A stretch of DNA of 64,000 nucleotides, taken from DATKAS01 sp963733765. GTDB lineage: Bacteria; Actinomycetota; Acidimicrobiia; Acidimicrobiales; DATKAS01. The DNA is taken from assembly GCA_963733765.1 (NCBI GenBank), contig CAVTEI010000003.1, positions 806,001 through 870,000 of the forward strand. Reading direction: 5' to 3'. A model generated the notes under the pieces. The model was given only the letters and a program-made list of their open reading frames with translations, searched no databases and was not told the DNA's origin. Of the stretch, positions 36,286 to 44,076 are shown piece after piece. Positions within the stretch are counted from its first letter, which is position 1. Every line of letters begins with the position of its first letter. A program made the position numbers and the translations under genes.

Positions 36286-36304
36286 GCCGCGCCAGACTGG
36301 CGGA

Positions 36305-37381
36305 GTGTTCGAGCGCTTCACTGATCGAGCCCGCCGGTCGATCGTCTTGGCCCAGGAGGAATCGCGCCTCCTGGGCCACGACTACATCGGCACCGAGCAC
36401 ATCCTGCTCGGTCTGCTCGCCGAAGGTGAGGGTGTCGCCGCCAAGGCGCTCGGGTCACTCGGCGTCTCGGCGCCGGCAGTCCGCACCGAGGTCGACCGAA
36501 TCGTCGGCCGCCGCCCGGGGACACCGTCGGGGGGCAACATCCCTTTCACGCCGCGCACCAAGAAAGTGCTCGAGCTGTCGCTTCGAGAGGCCCTGCAGCT
36601 CGGCCATGACTACATCGGCACCGAGCACATCCTGCTCGGCCTCGTTCGTGAGGGGCAGGGTCTCGCCGCGCAGATCCTCGTGACCCTCGGCGCGGACCTC
36701 CGCCTTGTCCGCGAAGCGGTGTTGGCACGGATGGCGGGAAAGCCCGAAAGCATCTCAACGCGGAGGTTCGAGTACGACACCGCGGGGCTCGAGCGCGCTG
36801 ACCTCGCCGCTGATCCGATCACGCAGTTCATCCGGTGGTTCGACGACGCCAGCAACGCCGGGCTCGAAGAGCCCCACGCGATGACGCTCGCCACGACCAC
36901 GCCGGACCGCCGGCCCAACGCGCGAATGGTGTTGCTGCGCGGCGTCGACGAGCGGGGCTTCGTGTGGTTCACGAACCGCAACAGCCGCAAGGGCCGCGAG
37001 CTGGAGATCACCCCCTTCGCCACCCTCGTGTTCGCCTGGATACCGCTGCACCGCCAAATCCGTGTCGACGGCGAGGTGACGATCATCGACGACGCCGAGT
37101 CCGACGCCTACTTCGCGACGCGTCCGCGCGCCGCGCAGATCGGCGCGTGGGCCTCGCAGCAGAGCGAAGTGCTCGACGATCGCGCCACGCTCGACGCGGC
37201 GGTCGCGGCAATCGAGGAGCGGTTCGGCGAGGCTGAGATCCCACGGCCGCCTCACTGGGGCGGCTACCGCCTCGCGCACGAGACCCTCGAGGTGTGGCAG
37301 GGGCGGGCGAACCGCCTCCACGATCGCTTCCGCTACCGCCAGGAGCTCGGCGCGTGGCTCATCGAGCGCCTGTGGCCGTGA
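36305..37381 (+). CDS. Clp N-domain fused to pyridoxamine 5'-phosphate oxidase
   Basis: 358 residues. Residues 1-145 are two Clp_N repeats (GHDYIGTEHILLGLLAEGEG and a near-identical copy), as in the ClpC N-terminal domain that binds substrates and adaptors. Residues 150-358 are a complete PdxH: PITQFIRWFDD, RMVLLRGVDERGFVWFTN, then PHWGGYRL and the FRYRQE end, which makes PLP from PNP/PMP using FMN. No stop lies between them. An internal ATG at 36731 could give PdxH alone. A single extra base does not create this fusion, because the alternative frames do not stop near the junction. Confidence 0.8.
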   Translation: MFERFTDRARRSIVLAQEESRLLGHDYIGTEHILLGLLAEGEGVAAKALGSLGVSAPAVRTEVDRIVGRRPGTPSGGNIPFTPRTKKVLELSLREALQLGHDYIGTEHILLGLVREGQGLAAQILVTLGADLRLVREAVLARMAGKPESISTRRFEYDTAGLERADLAADPITQFIRWFDDASNAGLEEPHAMTLATTTPDRRPNARMVLLRGVDERGFVWFTNRNSRKGRELEITPFATLVFAWIPLHRQIRVDGEVTIIDDAESDAYFATRPRAAQIGAWASQQSEVLDDRATLDAAVAAIEERFGEAEIPRPPHWGGYRLAHETLEVWQGRANRLHDRFRYRQELGAWLIERLWP

Positions 37382-37973
37382 CCGGCCACGAGCGGGCGGC
37401 GGCGGCCAGCCCGTCGATCAGCGCCTCGGTGTGAGGGACGAGCCCCGGCCCTTCCCAGTCCGCCCAGATCGGGCTCCGGCCTCGCACACGCGGCGGCAGC
37501 TCCAGCTGCACCCCACCGCCGCGGGGCAGGTTCACCGGGTTCTCGGGATGGAGGCCGCGCAAGGCTTGCGGGATCTCGTCGAGGTCGGTCACGACCGTGT
37601 AGTCCGGCAGCGTCGTGTGGAGATGGCCGGCGAGATGCTCGGCCAGCACGCGGTTGCGACCCCCCAGTAGGAGCGTGGTCCAGAAGTCCTGGCGCCCGTA
37701 GCCGTGCACCGTGACGACGACGTCGACGTGGTCGAGGAAAGCGGCGAGCGCGGTCGACTGCTCCGGCCTGACCGCGGTCGATGGGATGTGCCACCGGAAG
37801 TCGGGCGGCTGCACGACGGCGTACAGCGATGCACCGGAGCGCGCCGCCGCCTCCCGCGCGACGACGTCGGTGACCTCTTCGAGCGAGCCCCCGTGGTACG
37901 CCATGAACCCGAACGTCGAGCCGAGCTCTGAGACTTCCTCGACTCCCGGGTGCGCAAGCAGCTCGTCGAACAC
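37359..37973 (-). CDS. Poly-gamma-glutamate hydrolase family protein
   Basis: 204 residues. The family metal-binding segment FMAYHGGSLEEVTDVVAREA lies near residue 23, with a second histidine in VTVHGYG. Relatives are phage-type poly-gamma-glutamate hydrolases (DUF867) that cut D/L-glutamate polymers. GTG start at 37973, 4 nt after the ccdA stop, so it is probably cotranscribed with tlpA and ccdA. The 3' end overlaps the Clp_N-PdxH gene by 23 nt. Confidence 0.78.
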   Translation of the reverse strand: MFDELLAHPGVEEVSELGSTFGFMAYHGGSLEEVTDVVAREAAARSGASLYAVVQPPDFRWHIPSTAVRPEQSTALAAFLDHVDVVVTVHGYGRQDFWTTLLLGGRNRVLAEHLAGHLHTTLPDYTVVTDLDEIPQALRGLHPENPVNLPRGGGVQLELPPRVRGRSPIWADWEGPGLVPHTEALIDGLAAAARSWPVTATGAR

Positions 37974-37977
37974 GAGG

Positions 37978-38844
37978 TCAGCGCCGGCCGGCGGAGTCGC
38001 GGCGGCGCGACAGCGCGTACCAGGCGGACCCGGCGATGGCGACGGCGAGCACGAACCCGACCCGTCCGGCGCCCCAGTCCTGGATGTTCGTCGCGATACG
38101 GGCCGAGAGGTCCTCCACGAACGTGATCGGCCCCGATCCGGTCGCGCTCGAGTAGTCGGTCGCGATGTTGAAGGTCCAGTAGTAGATGAGATAGCCGCCC
38201 GCGACGATGAGCAGCGCGCCCGCGACGCGGTCGATGTAACGCATGGCGCCGCGCAGGGAGCGCACGAGCGACTGCTTCGCCAGCGCGAGGGCGACGGTCA
38301 AGGCCATCAGCACCAGCGCCATCCCGAACGCGTAGGCAAGGAAAGTGGCCATGCCCGAAGCGAAGTTCGTCCGTGAGAACGTGCTGAACACGAGGGCGAG
38401 GAACACCGGCAACGTGCACGAGATCGACGCGATCGCGTACGACACCCCGAACAGGAAGACCGAGCCGAGCGTCCGGTTGCGTCCACCCTTGTCGAGACGC
38501 GGGGTCGAGAACGGCAAGTGGTATCCGCGCAGCATCGCGATCCCAAGTGCGACGAGGCCGATCCCGATCGCGATCGTCGCCCACTTGACGTAGTCGATGA
38601 ACGACTGCACGCCGGCGTTGACCAACGCGCCCACGATGCCGAAAACGACGAGAAACCCGAGCGACACGGTCGCGCCCACCACGAGTGCGGTGCCGACGCT
38701 CGCCCTCGGGTCTTCCTCGGCGGTCTCCGACCCCTCGATGCCGAGGAAGTAGGACAGGTAGGCGGGCAACATCGCGAAGCCGCACGGGTTGACTGTCGCG
38801 ACGAGGCCGGCGGTGAAGGCGAGCGCCAGCGGGGCGTCGATCAT
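37978..38844 (-). CDS. ccdA: Cytochrome c biogenesis membrane protein CcdA
   Basis: 288 residues, about seven membrane helices. It moves reducing equivalents from cytoplasmic thioredoxin across the membrane; the paired cysteines are in TVNPCGFAMLPAYLSY (near residue 21) and SISCTLPVF. The ATG at 38844 overlaps the tlpA stop (ATGA). The C-terminal extension of about 60 residues includes one extra helix. Its partner is the thioredoxin-like protein encoded just upstream. Confidence 0.9.
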   Translation of the reverse strand: MIDAPLALAFTAGLVATVNPCGFAMLPAYLSYFLGIEGSETAEEDPRASVGTALVVGATVSLGFLVVFGIVGALVNAGVQSFIDYVKWATIAIGIGLVALGIAMLRGYHLPFSTPRLDKGGRNRTLGSVFLFGVSYAIASISCTLPVFLALVFSTFSRTNFASGMATFLAYAFGMALVLMALTVALALAKQSLVRSLRGAMRYIDRVAGALLIVAGGYLIYYWTFNIATDYSSATGSGPITFVEDLSARIATNIQDWGAGRVGFVLAVAIAGSAWYALSRRRDSAGRR

Positions 38845-39404
38845 GTGCCGAACAGGTCGTGAAGCCGGTCCTCGAGCGCCGACTGCGAGAGGGCGCCGTT
38901 GTGGACCTCGACCACCGTCCCCTCGGCGTCGATGAACACCGTCGTCGGCATCACGATGCCACCGAACGCGCTCAGGAAGTCACCGTCGGGGTCGCGGGCC
39001 ACGTCATAGGTGACGCCGGTCTTCTCGGCGATTGCCTCTCCATCGGAGGCGCGGTCCTGGTTGTTCATCCCGAGAAAGGCGACCTGGTCGCCTATCTCCT
39101 GGTGGACGGCCTCGAAGGCGGGCATCTCGCGGACGCACGGGGCGCACCACGACGCGAAGAAGTTCACGACGAGCGGAGTGCCGAGATAGTCGGCGAACGT
39201 CGCCTCGGTGCCGTCGAAGCGCTCGAAGGGCGCTGAGGGCGCCGGATCTCCGGTCTGGCCGGATGCGGTGGGAATGGCGCCCAGCGTGGCCGGCTCCTCC
39301 TCGTTCCCCCCGAACAGCACCAGCGCGGCGATGACACACGCGCTGAGCACGGCACCGATGGCCAGGCCGCGCCAGATGGCTCGGCGGCGCACGGCGGTTT
39401 CCAC
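38841..39404 (-). CDS. TlpA/ResA-like membrane-anchored thioredoxin
   Basis: 187 residues from GTG 39404. N-terminal anchor (about 10-32), linker, then a thioredoxin fold with active site NFFASWCAPC (near residue 95) and cis-proline region IVMPTTVFID. Reduces apocytochrome or oxidase cysteines with electrons from CcdA. TACCGT 7 nt upstream fits a leaderless promoter. The open frame to 39662 overlaps the whiB gene and was rejected. Confidence 0.9.
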   Translation of the reverse strand: METAVRRRAIWRGLAIGAVLSACVIAALVLFGGNEEEPATLGAIPTASGQTGDPAPSAPFERFDGTEATFADYLGTPLVVNFFASWCAPCVREMPAFEAVHQEIGDQVAFLGMNNQDRASDGEAIAEKTGVTYDVARDPDGDFLSAFGGIVMPTTVFIDAEGTVVEVHNGALSQSALEDRLHDLFGT

Positions 39405-39411
39405 GCCAGAG

Positions 39412-39417
39412 ACGGTA
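39412..39417 (-). promoter_or_regulatory. Predicted -10 box of tlpA-ccdA
   Basis: TACCGT on the minus strand, 7 nt before the GTG at 39404. Confidence 0.45.
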
Positions 39418-39495
39418 CCGGCCGGTTCGACCGCTGGGCGGGGCGGGGCTCGCAGATCTGCGTCACCCCGGCCCGCCCACGGCGGTGACCGGTAT

Positions 39496-39513
39496 GGGCC
39501 GCTGGTGCGGCCC
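39496..39513 (-). terminator. Probable terminator hairpin downstream of the whiB gene
   Basis: Perfect 7-bp stem GGGCCGC/GCGGCCC with a 4-nt loop, 13 nt past the whiB stop and before the tlpA promoter. No T-run follows, so the strand and efficiency are tentative. Confidence 0.45.
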
Positions 39514-39525
39514 TGGAGGCTCGGC

Positions 39526-39885
39526 TCAGGCGGTGCGGATCCAGGGCGGAAGCGGCACCTCTTCGACCTCCAGCTCGGGTCGCGGGTGCTTGGGCGGCCG
39601 GCCCCGCTTGCGCTTCTGGGCCAGGATCCGTCCGTTCTGGAGCAGCTGACCGCCCCACACACCGCACGGCTCCTGACGCTCGAGGGCCTCGGCGAGGCAA
39701 GGCTCGCGGACCGGGCACTTCGAGCAGATGGCCTTGGCCCGGGCGATGTCGATGAGATCCTCGGAGAAGAACAGGGAGGTCAGCGTGGCCGCGCCGTCGT
39801 TGCAGCGGGCCTTGGCCCACCACGCCGCCGGTGCGGCGACGGGCTGGGGTGTCTCGAGCTCCTGGTTGTCAGTGATGGCGTACAT
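39526..39885 (-). CDS. WhiB-family iron-sulfur regulator, WhiB7-like
   Basis: 119 residues. Four cluster cysteines at about 28, 54, 57 and 63 (CSKCPVREPC), then QEPCGVWGG and a C-terminal AT-hook-like KRKRGRPPKHPRP, the layout of WhiB7, which partners the primary sigma factor to switch on antibiotic resistance genes. An extra cysteine replaces the tryptophan of the usual EPWGVWGG. AGGGG lies about 8 nt before the ATG at 39885. The upstream leader carries an ORF and terminator resembling whiB7 attenuation. Confidence 0.85.
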   Translation of the reverse strand: MYAITDNQELETPQPVAAPAAWWAKARCNDGAATLTSLFFSEDLIDIARAKAICSKCPVREPCLAEALERQEPCGVWGGQLLQNGRILAQKRKRGRPPKHPRPELEVEEVPLPPWIRTA

Positions 39886-39920
39886 GTGGGTGCCCCTAAG
39901 TCGAATGCCGAGAATGAGAA

Positions 39921-39946
39921 AGGCCGCCGGGTAATCCCGACGGCCT
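39921..39946 (-). terminator. Rho-independent terminator in the whiB leader (attenuator)
   Basis: On the minus strand AGGCCGTCGGG, loop ATTA, CCCGGCGGCCT (11 bp with one G-U), then a T-rich tail TTCTCATT. It ends 36 nt before the whiB ATG. Its 5' arm can instead pair with CCCGACGGC at 39996-40004, inside the leader ORF, extended by TCTG/CAGA around one bulged G. Confidence 0.7.
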
Positions 39947-39975
39947 CTGGATCTTCTCGACGTTTTCGTTGTTGC

Positions 39976-40140
39976 TTACGTCGGAGACTCGCAGAGCCGT
40001 CGGGTGGAGTAGGCCTTGTGAGCAGAAATGGACATGAGCGTTGCCGTGTCCACTTGCCACGTGAGCCCGCCTCCAAAGACGCGCGGACGCGCGCAGTTGG
40101 CCGGGTTGGCCACCTGATTCACGTCGTTGGTGCGCTTCAT
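39976..40140 (-). CDS. Leader ORF of the whiB attenuator (54 codons)
   Basis: ATG at 40140, MKRTNDVNQVANPANCAR to LCESPT, TAA at 39976-39978. No clear ribosome site; a downstream ATG at 40035 would give only 19 residues. Codons near the end (for S-T-R-R-L-C) contain the CCCGACGGC segment that can block the terminator. A ribosome finishing the ORF would cover it and allow termination; a ribosome stalled earlier would leave it free and allow readthrough. The protein itself resembles nothing known to me. Confidence 0.55.
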   Translation of the reverse strand: MKRTNDVNQVANPANCARPRVFGGGLTWQVDTATLMSISAHKAYSTRRLCESPT

Positions 40141-40252
40141 CGGAATTCGGACCCTCGCTCTCGGGTGTTGCCCTGTTGCTGTTGTCACGTGTTGGTGTCG
40201 CGTGCTATCGCGCCCAATGGGCTCAGCAAGCCAACCATGACCGGCCCGCGGC

Positions 40253-40258
40253 CGTCAA
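40253..40258 (-). promoter_or_regulatory. Possible -35 box of the whiB leader transcript
   Basis: TTGACG on the minus strand, about 113 nt upstream of the leader ORF start. A TTGGCT lies 18 nt further on as a weak -10 candidate. Confidence 0.3.
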
Positions 40259-40293
40259 CCATTTATCGCCGAAGTCACAGTGGATCTTCACAG

Positions 40294-40310
40294 CGGGACA
40301 TAACGTCCCG
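40294..40310. promoter_or_regulatory. Inverted repeat in the whiB / thioesterase divergent region
   Basis: CGGGAC and GTCCCG separated by 5 nt. It lies between the divergent whiB leader and thioesterase gene and could be an operator or small hairpin. Apart from this, the terminator and leader ORF, the 39886-40344 interval shows no other gene. Confidence 0.35.
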
Positions 40311-40344
40311 GGCCATCACCCCCTCCCCCGACACCCGCGACTTC

Positions 40345-41047
40345 GTGCCCCTGCCTGAGCTGGGACGCCGCTATCAGCGGACGCGTCCCGTGCGGCTCGG
40401 CGACTCGAGCCCCGGGGGTCGGCTCCGCTTCGACGGCCTCGCCCGATATCTCCAGGACGTGTCGAACGACGACACGCGCGACGCGGCGTTCGAGAACGAC
40501 ATGGCGTGGGTCGTGCGGCGCACCGCGATCGAAGTCCGGTCGGGCGCCCGGTTCGGCGAGGAGCTCACGCTCACGACGTTCGCGTCGGGGGTGGGCCGCA
40601 GCTGGGCCGAACGGCGGGTGACGGTCACGGGCTCGCATGGCGCGTCGATCGAGGCGGCCAGCTTGTGGGTGCACGTCACCGACGAGGGACGGCCGAAGGC
40701 ACTTCCCGACGAGTTCGTCGCGATCTACGGCGAGGCGATCGGTGAACGCAAGGTCTCGGCGCGACTTACGCATGGCGAACCGAGGGGCGATGCCCAAGTG
40801 CACGACTGGCCTCTCCGCTTCACCGACTTCGACGTGCTCGAGCACATGAACAATGCCGCGTACTGGTCCGCTGTCGAAGAGGAGCTGTCGCGACGGCGCG
40901 ACCTGCGACCTCCGATGCGAGCCGAGGTGGAGTTCCGCGTCGCGATCGAACCCGGCGCGTCGGTGCGGATCCATAGCTGCGACACCGATGACACGTGCGA
41001 GATGTGGATGGTGGTCGGCTCAACGGTGCACGCGAGCGCCCTGGTAG
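40345..41047 (+). pseudogene. Acyl-ACP thioesterase-like protein, probable 3' frameshift
   Basis: From GTG 40345: two hotdog domains with LRFDGLARYLQDVSNDD, WVVRRTAIEV, RSWAERRVTV and the second-domain LRFTDFDVLEHMNNAAYW of acyl-ACP thioesterases that release fatty acids. The frame runs on to 41199, 138 nt into the convergent MBL gene. Skipping one C at about 41040 gives VHASAW and a TAG at 41045-41047, a 233-residue protein and no overlap. This shift is less certain than the other seven. The start is also uncertain; an ATG at 40238 is in frame. Confidence 0.7.
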
Positions 41048-41061
41048 CTCGCGCTCGGGGC

Positions 41062-42081
41062 TCAGCCGACTTCGTAGAGCAGCTTCCCGTCCTCCGACCG
41101 GCACTCGGCGCCACCGAGGAGGCGCAGGTGCTCGAGGTGGGCGTAGGTCTCGCTGTCGGCCATCGGCCCCCACGACCGGGGCGAGAAGAGGTGTTGTGAC
41201 AGCTCTCCGACGGTTGCGAACCCGCCGATCTCGCGCGATGCGTCGCGCAGCTTGTCGAGCCGCTCCTCGTGATGGCGGCGGATCGCCTTGGCGCGACCGG
41301 CGACATCGGTGAACGGGTGGCCGTGAGCGGGCAGAACGATCGTCACGCCTTCGAGCTCGGTCATGCGGTCGAGCGAGGCGAAGAACTCGGCGAGCGGGTC
41401 TTCGGAGGTGCCGATGCCGGAGATGTGCGGCGTGATCGTGGGCAGCACGTGGTCGCCCGAGAGCAGCACGCCCTCCGCGGGGTCGAACAGGCACAAGTGA
41501 TCGGCCGTGTGACCGGGCGTGTGCATCGATACCCACTCGCGTCGAGCGAGCGTCACGACCTCGGCGTCCTCGACCCGCCGAGTGGGTCGGGGAGCCGGGA
41601 AGAGGTTGTTGCTGCGCATCTCCTCGAACCGCTTACGCCGGTCGGGGTCGGGCATGTACTCCTCACCGGCCCAGGGAGTGGCGCGCCACGGGTTCGGGGC
41701 CTCCTCGAGCGGCGTCTCGTCCTCGGACGGGTCCCACCACGTGCGAAACAGCTCGTGGGTGACGAGCTCGGCCCCGACCTCGTGCCGCACCCGCCCGGCG
41801 CCTCCGAAGTGATCGGGATGCGAGTGGGTCACGATCACGGTGTGCACCCTGGCCAGCCCTGCGCCGGACCGGTCGAGCCGGTCGACGAGATGGGTCCACG
41901 ACTCCTGGCCGGGCAGGCCGGGGTCGACGATCGCAATGCCGCGCTCGTCTTCCAGCGCGTAGCAGTTGACGTGGCCGAGGCCGGGCATGTCGATCGGCAG
42001 CTGCATGCGCAACACGCCGGGGGCGACCTCGGTGACCTCGTCGGACGCGGGCTCTTGCTCTTGACGGCTGGGCTTCTCCAC
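41062..42081 (-). CDS. MBL-fold metallo-hydrolase
   Basis: 339 residues. Zinc motif VTHSHPDHFGGAG (near residue 86), further ligands in MHTPGHTADH and LSGDHVLP, and an APAHGHPFTD-like LPAHGHPF segment. A C-terminal winged-helix-like region (about 260-335) resembles the LACTB2 branch of hydrolases. Substrate unknown. The GTG at 42081 has TAGCCT 6 nt upstream. Confidence 0.85.
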   Translation of the reverse strand: MEKPSRQEQEPASDEVTEVAPGVLRMQLPIDMPGLGHVNCYALEDERGIAIVDPGLPGQESWTHLVDRLDRSGAGLARVHTVIVTHSHPDHFGGAGRVRHEVGAELVTHELFRTWWDPSEDETPLEEAPNPWRATPWAGEEYMPDPDRRKRFEEMRSNNLFPAPRPTRRVEDAEVVTLARREWVSMHTPGHTADHLCLFDPAEGVLLSGDHVLPTITPHISGIGTSEDPLAEFFASLDRMTELEGVTIVLPAHGHPFTDVAGRAKAIRRHHEERLDKLRDASREIGGFATVGELSQHLFSPRSWGPMADSETYAHLEHLRLLGGAECRSEDGKLLYEVG

Positions 42082-42087
42082 CCCGGC

Positions 42088-42093
42088 AGGCTA
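42088..42093 (-). promoter_or_regulatory. Predicted -10 box of the MBL hydrolase gene
   Basis: TAGCCT on the minus strand, 6 nt before the GTG at 42081. It lies just past the orn stop codon region. Confidence 0.45.
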
Positions 42094-42648
42094 CGCCGTC
42101 GATTCGGTGGTCGAACGCGGCAGGAACGCGGTCTCGCGGTAGTACCGGAGCTCGGCGATGCTCTCGCGGATGTCGTCGAGGGCGCGGTGGTGGCCCTCCT
42201 TGCGCGGCCGGCCGGCTCGCACGTGGGGATACCAGCGCTTCACGAGCTCCTTCACGCTCGACACGTCGATCGACCGGTAGTGCAGCCAGCTCTCGATCTC
42301 GGGAAGGTAGGCGGCGAGGAAGCGGCGGTCGGTGCCGATGCTGTTGCCGCACAGTGGCACCACCCCCGGGCCCGGTGTGTGCTCCTTCAGGAAGGCCAGC
42401 GTGGCTGCCCCCGCTTCGTCGAGCGAGATCGTCGATGCGCCGATCGCGGTCAGCAACCCGCTCCGCGCGTGCATGTCCTTCACGACCTGCTCCATGCGGC
42501 TCAACACATCAGGCGGTTGGTGGATGACGAGATCGGGGCCCTCGGCCACGATCTCGAGGTCGTCGTCGGTGACGAGCGTGGCGATCTCGACGATGACGTC
42601 GCGACCGGGGTCGAGGCCGGTCATCTCGAGATCCATCCAGGCGAGCAC
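42091..42648 (-). CDS. orn: Oligoribonuclease
   Basis: 185 residues, DEDDh exonuclease. MDLEMTGLD supplies the first acidic pair; GNSIGTDRRFL and the HHRALDDIRESI histidine and aspartate complete the site. It degrades 2-5 nt RNAs and pGpG, the product of c-di-GMP phosphodiesterases such as the two EAL proteins in this window. GTG start at 42648 with TACCAT 6 nt upstream. Divergent from dut. Confidence 0.94.
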   Translation of the reverse strand: MLAWMDLEMTGLDPGRDVIVEIATLVTDDDLEIVAEGPDLVIHQPPDVLSRMEQVVKDMHARSGLLTAIGASTISLDEAGAATLAFLKEHTPGPGVVPLCGNSIGTDRRFLAAYLPEIESWLHYRSIDVSSVKELVKRWYPHVRAGRPRKEGHHRALDDIRESIAELRYYRETAFLPRSTTESTA

Positions 42649-42654
42649 CGGAGG

Positions 42655-42660
42655 ATGGTA
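42655..42660 (-). promoter_or_regulatory. Predicted -10 box of leaderless orn
   Basis: TACCAT on the minus strand, 6 nt before the orn GTG. Confidence 0.5.
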
Positions 42661-42670
42661 TGCCGCGGCC

Positions 42671-42676
42671 TACGCT
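42671..42676 (+). promoter_or_regulatory. Predicted -10 box of leaderless dut
   Basis: TACGCT, 6 nt before the dut ATG. The divergent orn and dut starts are separated by 34 nt that hold both boxes. Confidence 0.5.
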
Positions 42677-42682
42677 CACCCG

Positions 42683-43126
42683 ATGCTCGAACCGGTGGAC
42701 GTGCCCGTCGTCCGGCTCGATCCCGAGCTGCCGCTCCCGAGCTACGCGCGAGAAGGCGACGCCGGCGCCGACCTGTGCGCTCGCGAGGATGCGGCGCTGG
42801 CGCCGGGCGGCGGCCGGGCGCTCGTGCCGACGGGCATCGCGATCGCCATCCCTGTCGGGTACGCCGGTTTCGTGCAGCCGCGCAGCGGGCTTGCGCTGCG
42901 CCACGGCATCACGTTGCTGAACACGCCCGGTCTCATCGACGCCGGATACCGCGACGAGCTCAAGGTGCTGCTCGTCAACACCGACCCGACCGAGGCGTAT
43001 CACGTGCATCGAGGCGATCGCATCGCCCAGCTCGTCATCCAGCGAGTCGAAGCCTGCGCGTTCCGCGAGGTGGACACGCTCGAGGGGGAGAACCGAGGCG
43101 GCGGCTTCGGCCACACCGGCCGCTGA
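42683..43126 (+). CDS. dut: Deoxyuridine 5'-triphosphate nucleotidohydrolase
   Basis: 147 residues, trimeric dUTPase. The five conserved motifs are visible: GDAGADLCA, QPRSGLALRHG, NTPGLIDAGYRDEL, HRGDRIAQLVIQ and the C-terminal RGGGFGHTGR. It removes dUTP and supplies dUMP. The ATG at 42683 matches both the family start and the promoter box; the longer frame overlaps orn in antisense. Confidence 0.95.
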   Translation: MLEPVDVPVVRLDPELPLPSYAREGDAGADLCAREDAALAPGGGRALVPTGIAIAIPVGYAGFVQPRSGLALRHGITLLNTPGLIDAGYRDELKVLLVNTDPTEAYHVHRGDRIAQLVIQRVEACAFREVDTLEGENRGGGFGHTGR

Positions 43127-43144
43127 CCGCTCCGGTCACGGACG

Positions 43145-44065
43145 TCAGATCTCGCGAACGACCTTGCGGGGGTTCTTGTCGTCGCGCTCTCCCATGTACG
43201 AGGGCTGGCGGAGGATGTTGTCGCCCGTCCACTCGGCGAACTGGACCTCGACCACCATCTCCGGGCGCAGCCAGTGGGCGATCTTGCGCGTGGGGGGTGG
43301 AGGCGGTGGATCGAACGGGCACTCGTCCGACGCGAGCCCACGAAAGCGACCGAGCAGCCGCTGCAGCTCTCGCTCCTTGAAGCCCGTGCCGACCCGCCCG
43401 GAGTACTGCAGCTTCCTCCCTTTGTAGACACCCACGAGCAGCGCGGCGAACGTCGACCCCCGGGTGCCCCCGCCGGGCACCCAGCCGCCGACAACGAACT
43501 CTTGTTGCGGGCGGTACTTGATCTTGCGCCATGCCGGCGATCGACGCCCGGGCTCGTACACGCTGTCGACGCGCTTGGCCATGACGCCTTCGAGACCGCG
43601 TTCCTTCGCGGCTTCGTAGAGCGCGTTGCCGTCCGCGTGACGAGGCGACACCATCCAGCGATCGCCGTTGTCGACGAGCTGTTCGAGCAGCTTCCGACGG
43701 TCTGAGTACGCAAGCCCGGTCACGTCGCGGCCATCGATCTGGAGCACGTCGAAGATCACGTAGAGCAACGCCCCCTCGCCCTGCTGCAGCAGGCTGAAGC
43801 TCGGTCGCCCCGCTGGGTCGAGGATCACGACCTCCCCATCGAGAATGGCTTGCTTCGCGTTCACTCCGTCAGGGAGGGAGCTGAGCGCCGCGAAGCGAGC
43901 CGTCGAGTCGAGCTTGTTGGAGGTCTGGAAGCGGACGGCGCCGTCCTCGACGAACGCGAAGTTTCGGTTGCCGTCCCACTTGATCTCGAACTCCCACCCG
44001 TCGTCCGCGGGCACGCTGTCGCTCGACACCGCCTTCATCGGGGCGATGCCCCACCGCAGCGGCAT
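43145..44065 (-). CDS. ATP-dependent DNA ligase (LigD ligase-domain / LigC type)
   Basis: 306 residues. Nucleotidyltransferase domain with catalytic lysine in FEIKWDGNR (near residue 29), motif III-IV segments AILDGEVVILD and YVIFDVLQIDG, motif V AWRKIKYRP, then an OB fold with RPEMVVEVQFAEWT. No polymerase or phosphoesterase domain and no ku gene nearby, so an end-joining role is uncertain. The ATG at 44065 lies 11 nt after the CaiB stop; the two are probably cotranscribed. Confidence 0.88.
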   Translation of the reverse strand: MPLRWGIAPMKAVSSDSVPADDGWEFEIKWDGNRNFAFVEDGAVRFQTSNKLDSTARFAALSSLPDGVNAKQAILDGEVVILDPAGRPSFSLLQQGEGALLYVIFDVLQIDGRDVTGLAYSDRRKLLEQLVDNGDRWMVSPRHADGNALYEAAKERGLEGVMAKRVDSVYEPGRRSPAWRKIKYRPQQEFVVGGWVPGGGTRGSTFAALLVGVYKGRKLQYSGRVGTGFKERELQRLLGRFRGLASDECPFDPPPPPPTRKIAHWLRPEMVVEVQFAEWTGDNILRQPSYMGERDDKNPRKVVREI

Positions 44066-44076
44066 CGGCGACGCGG

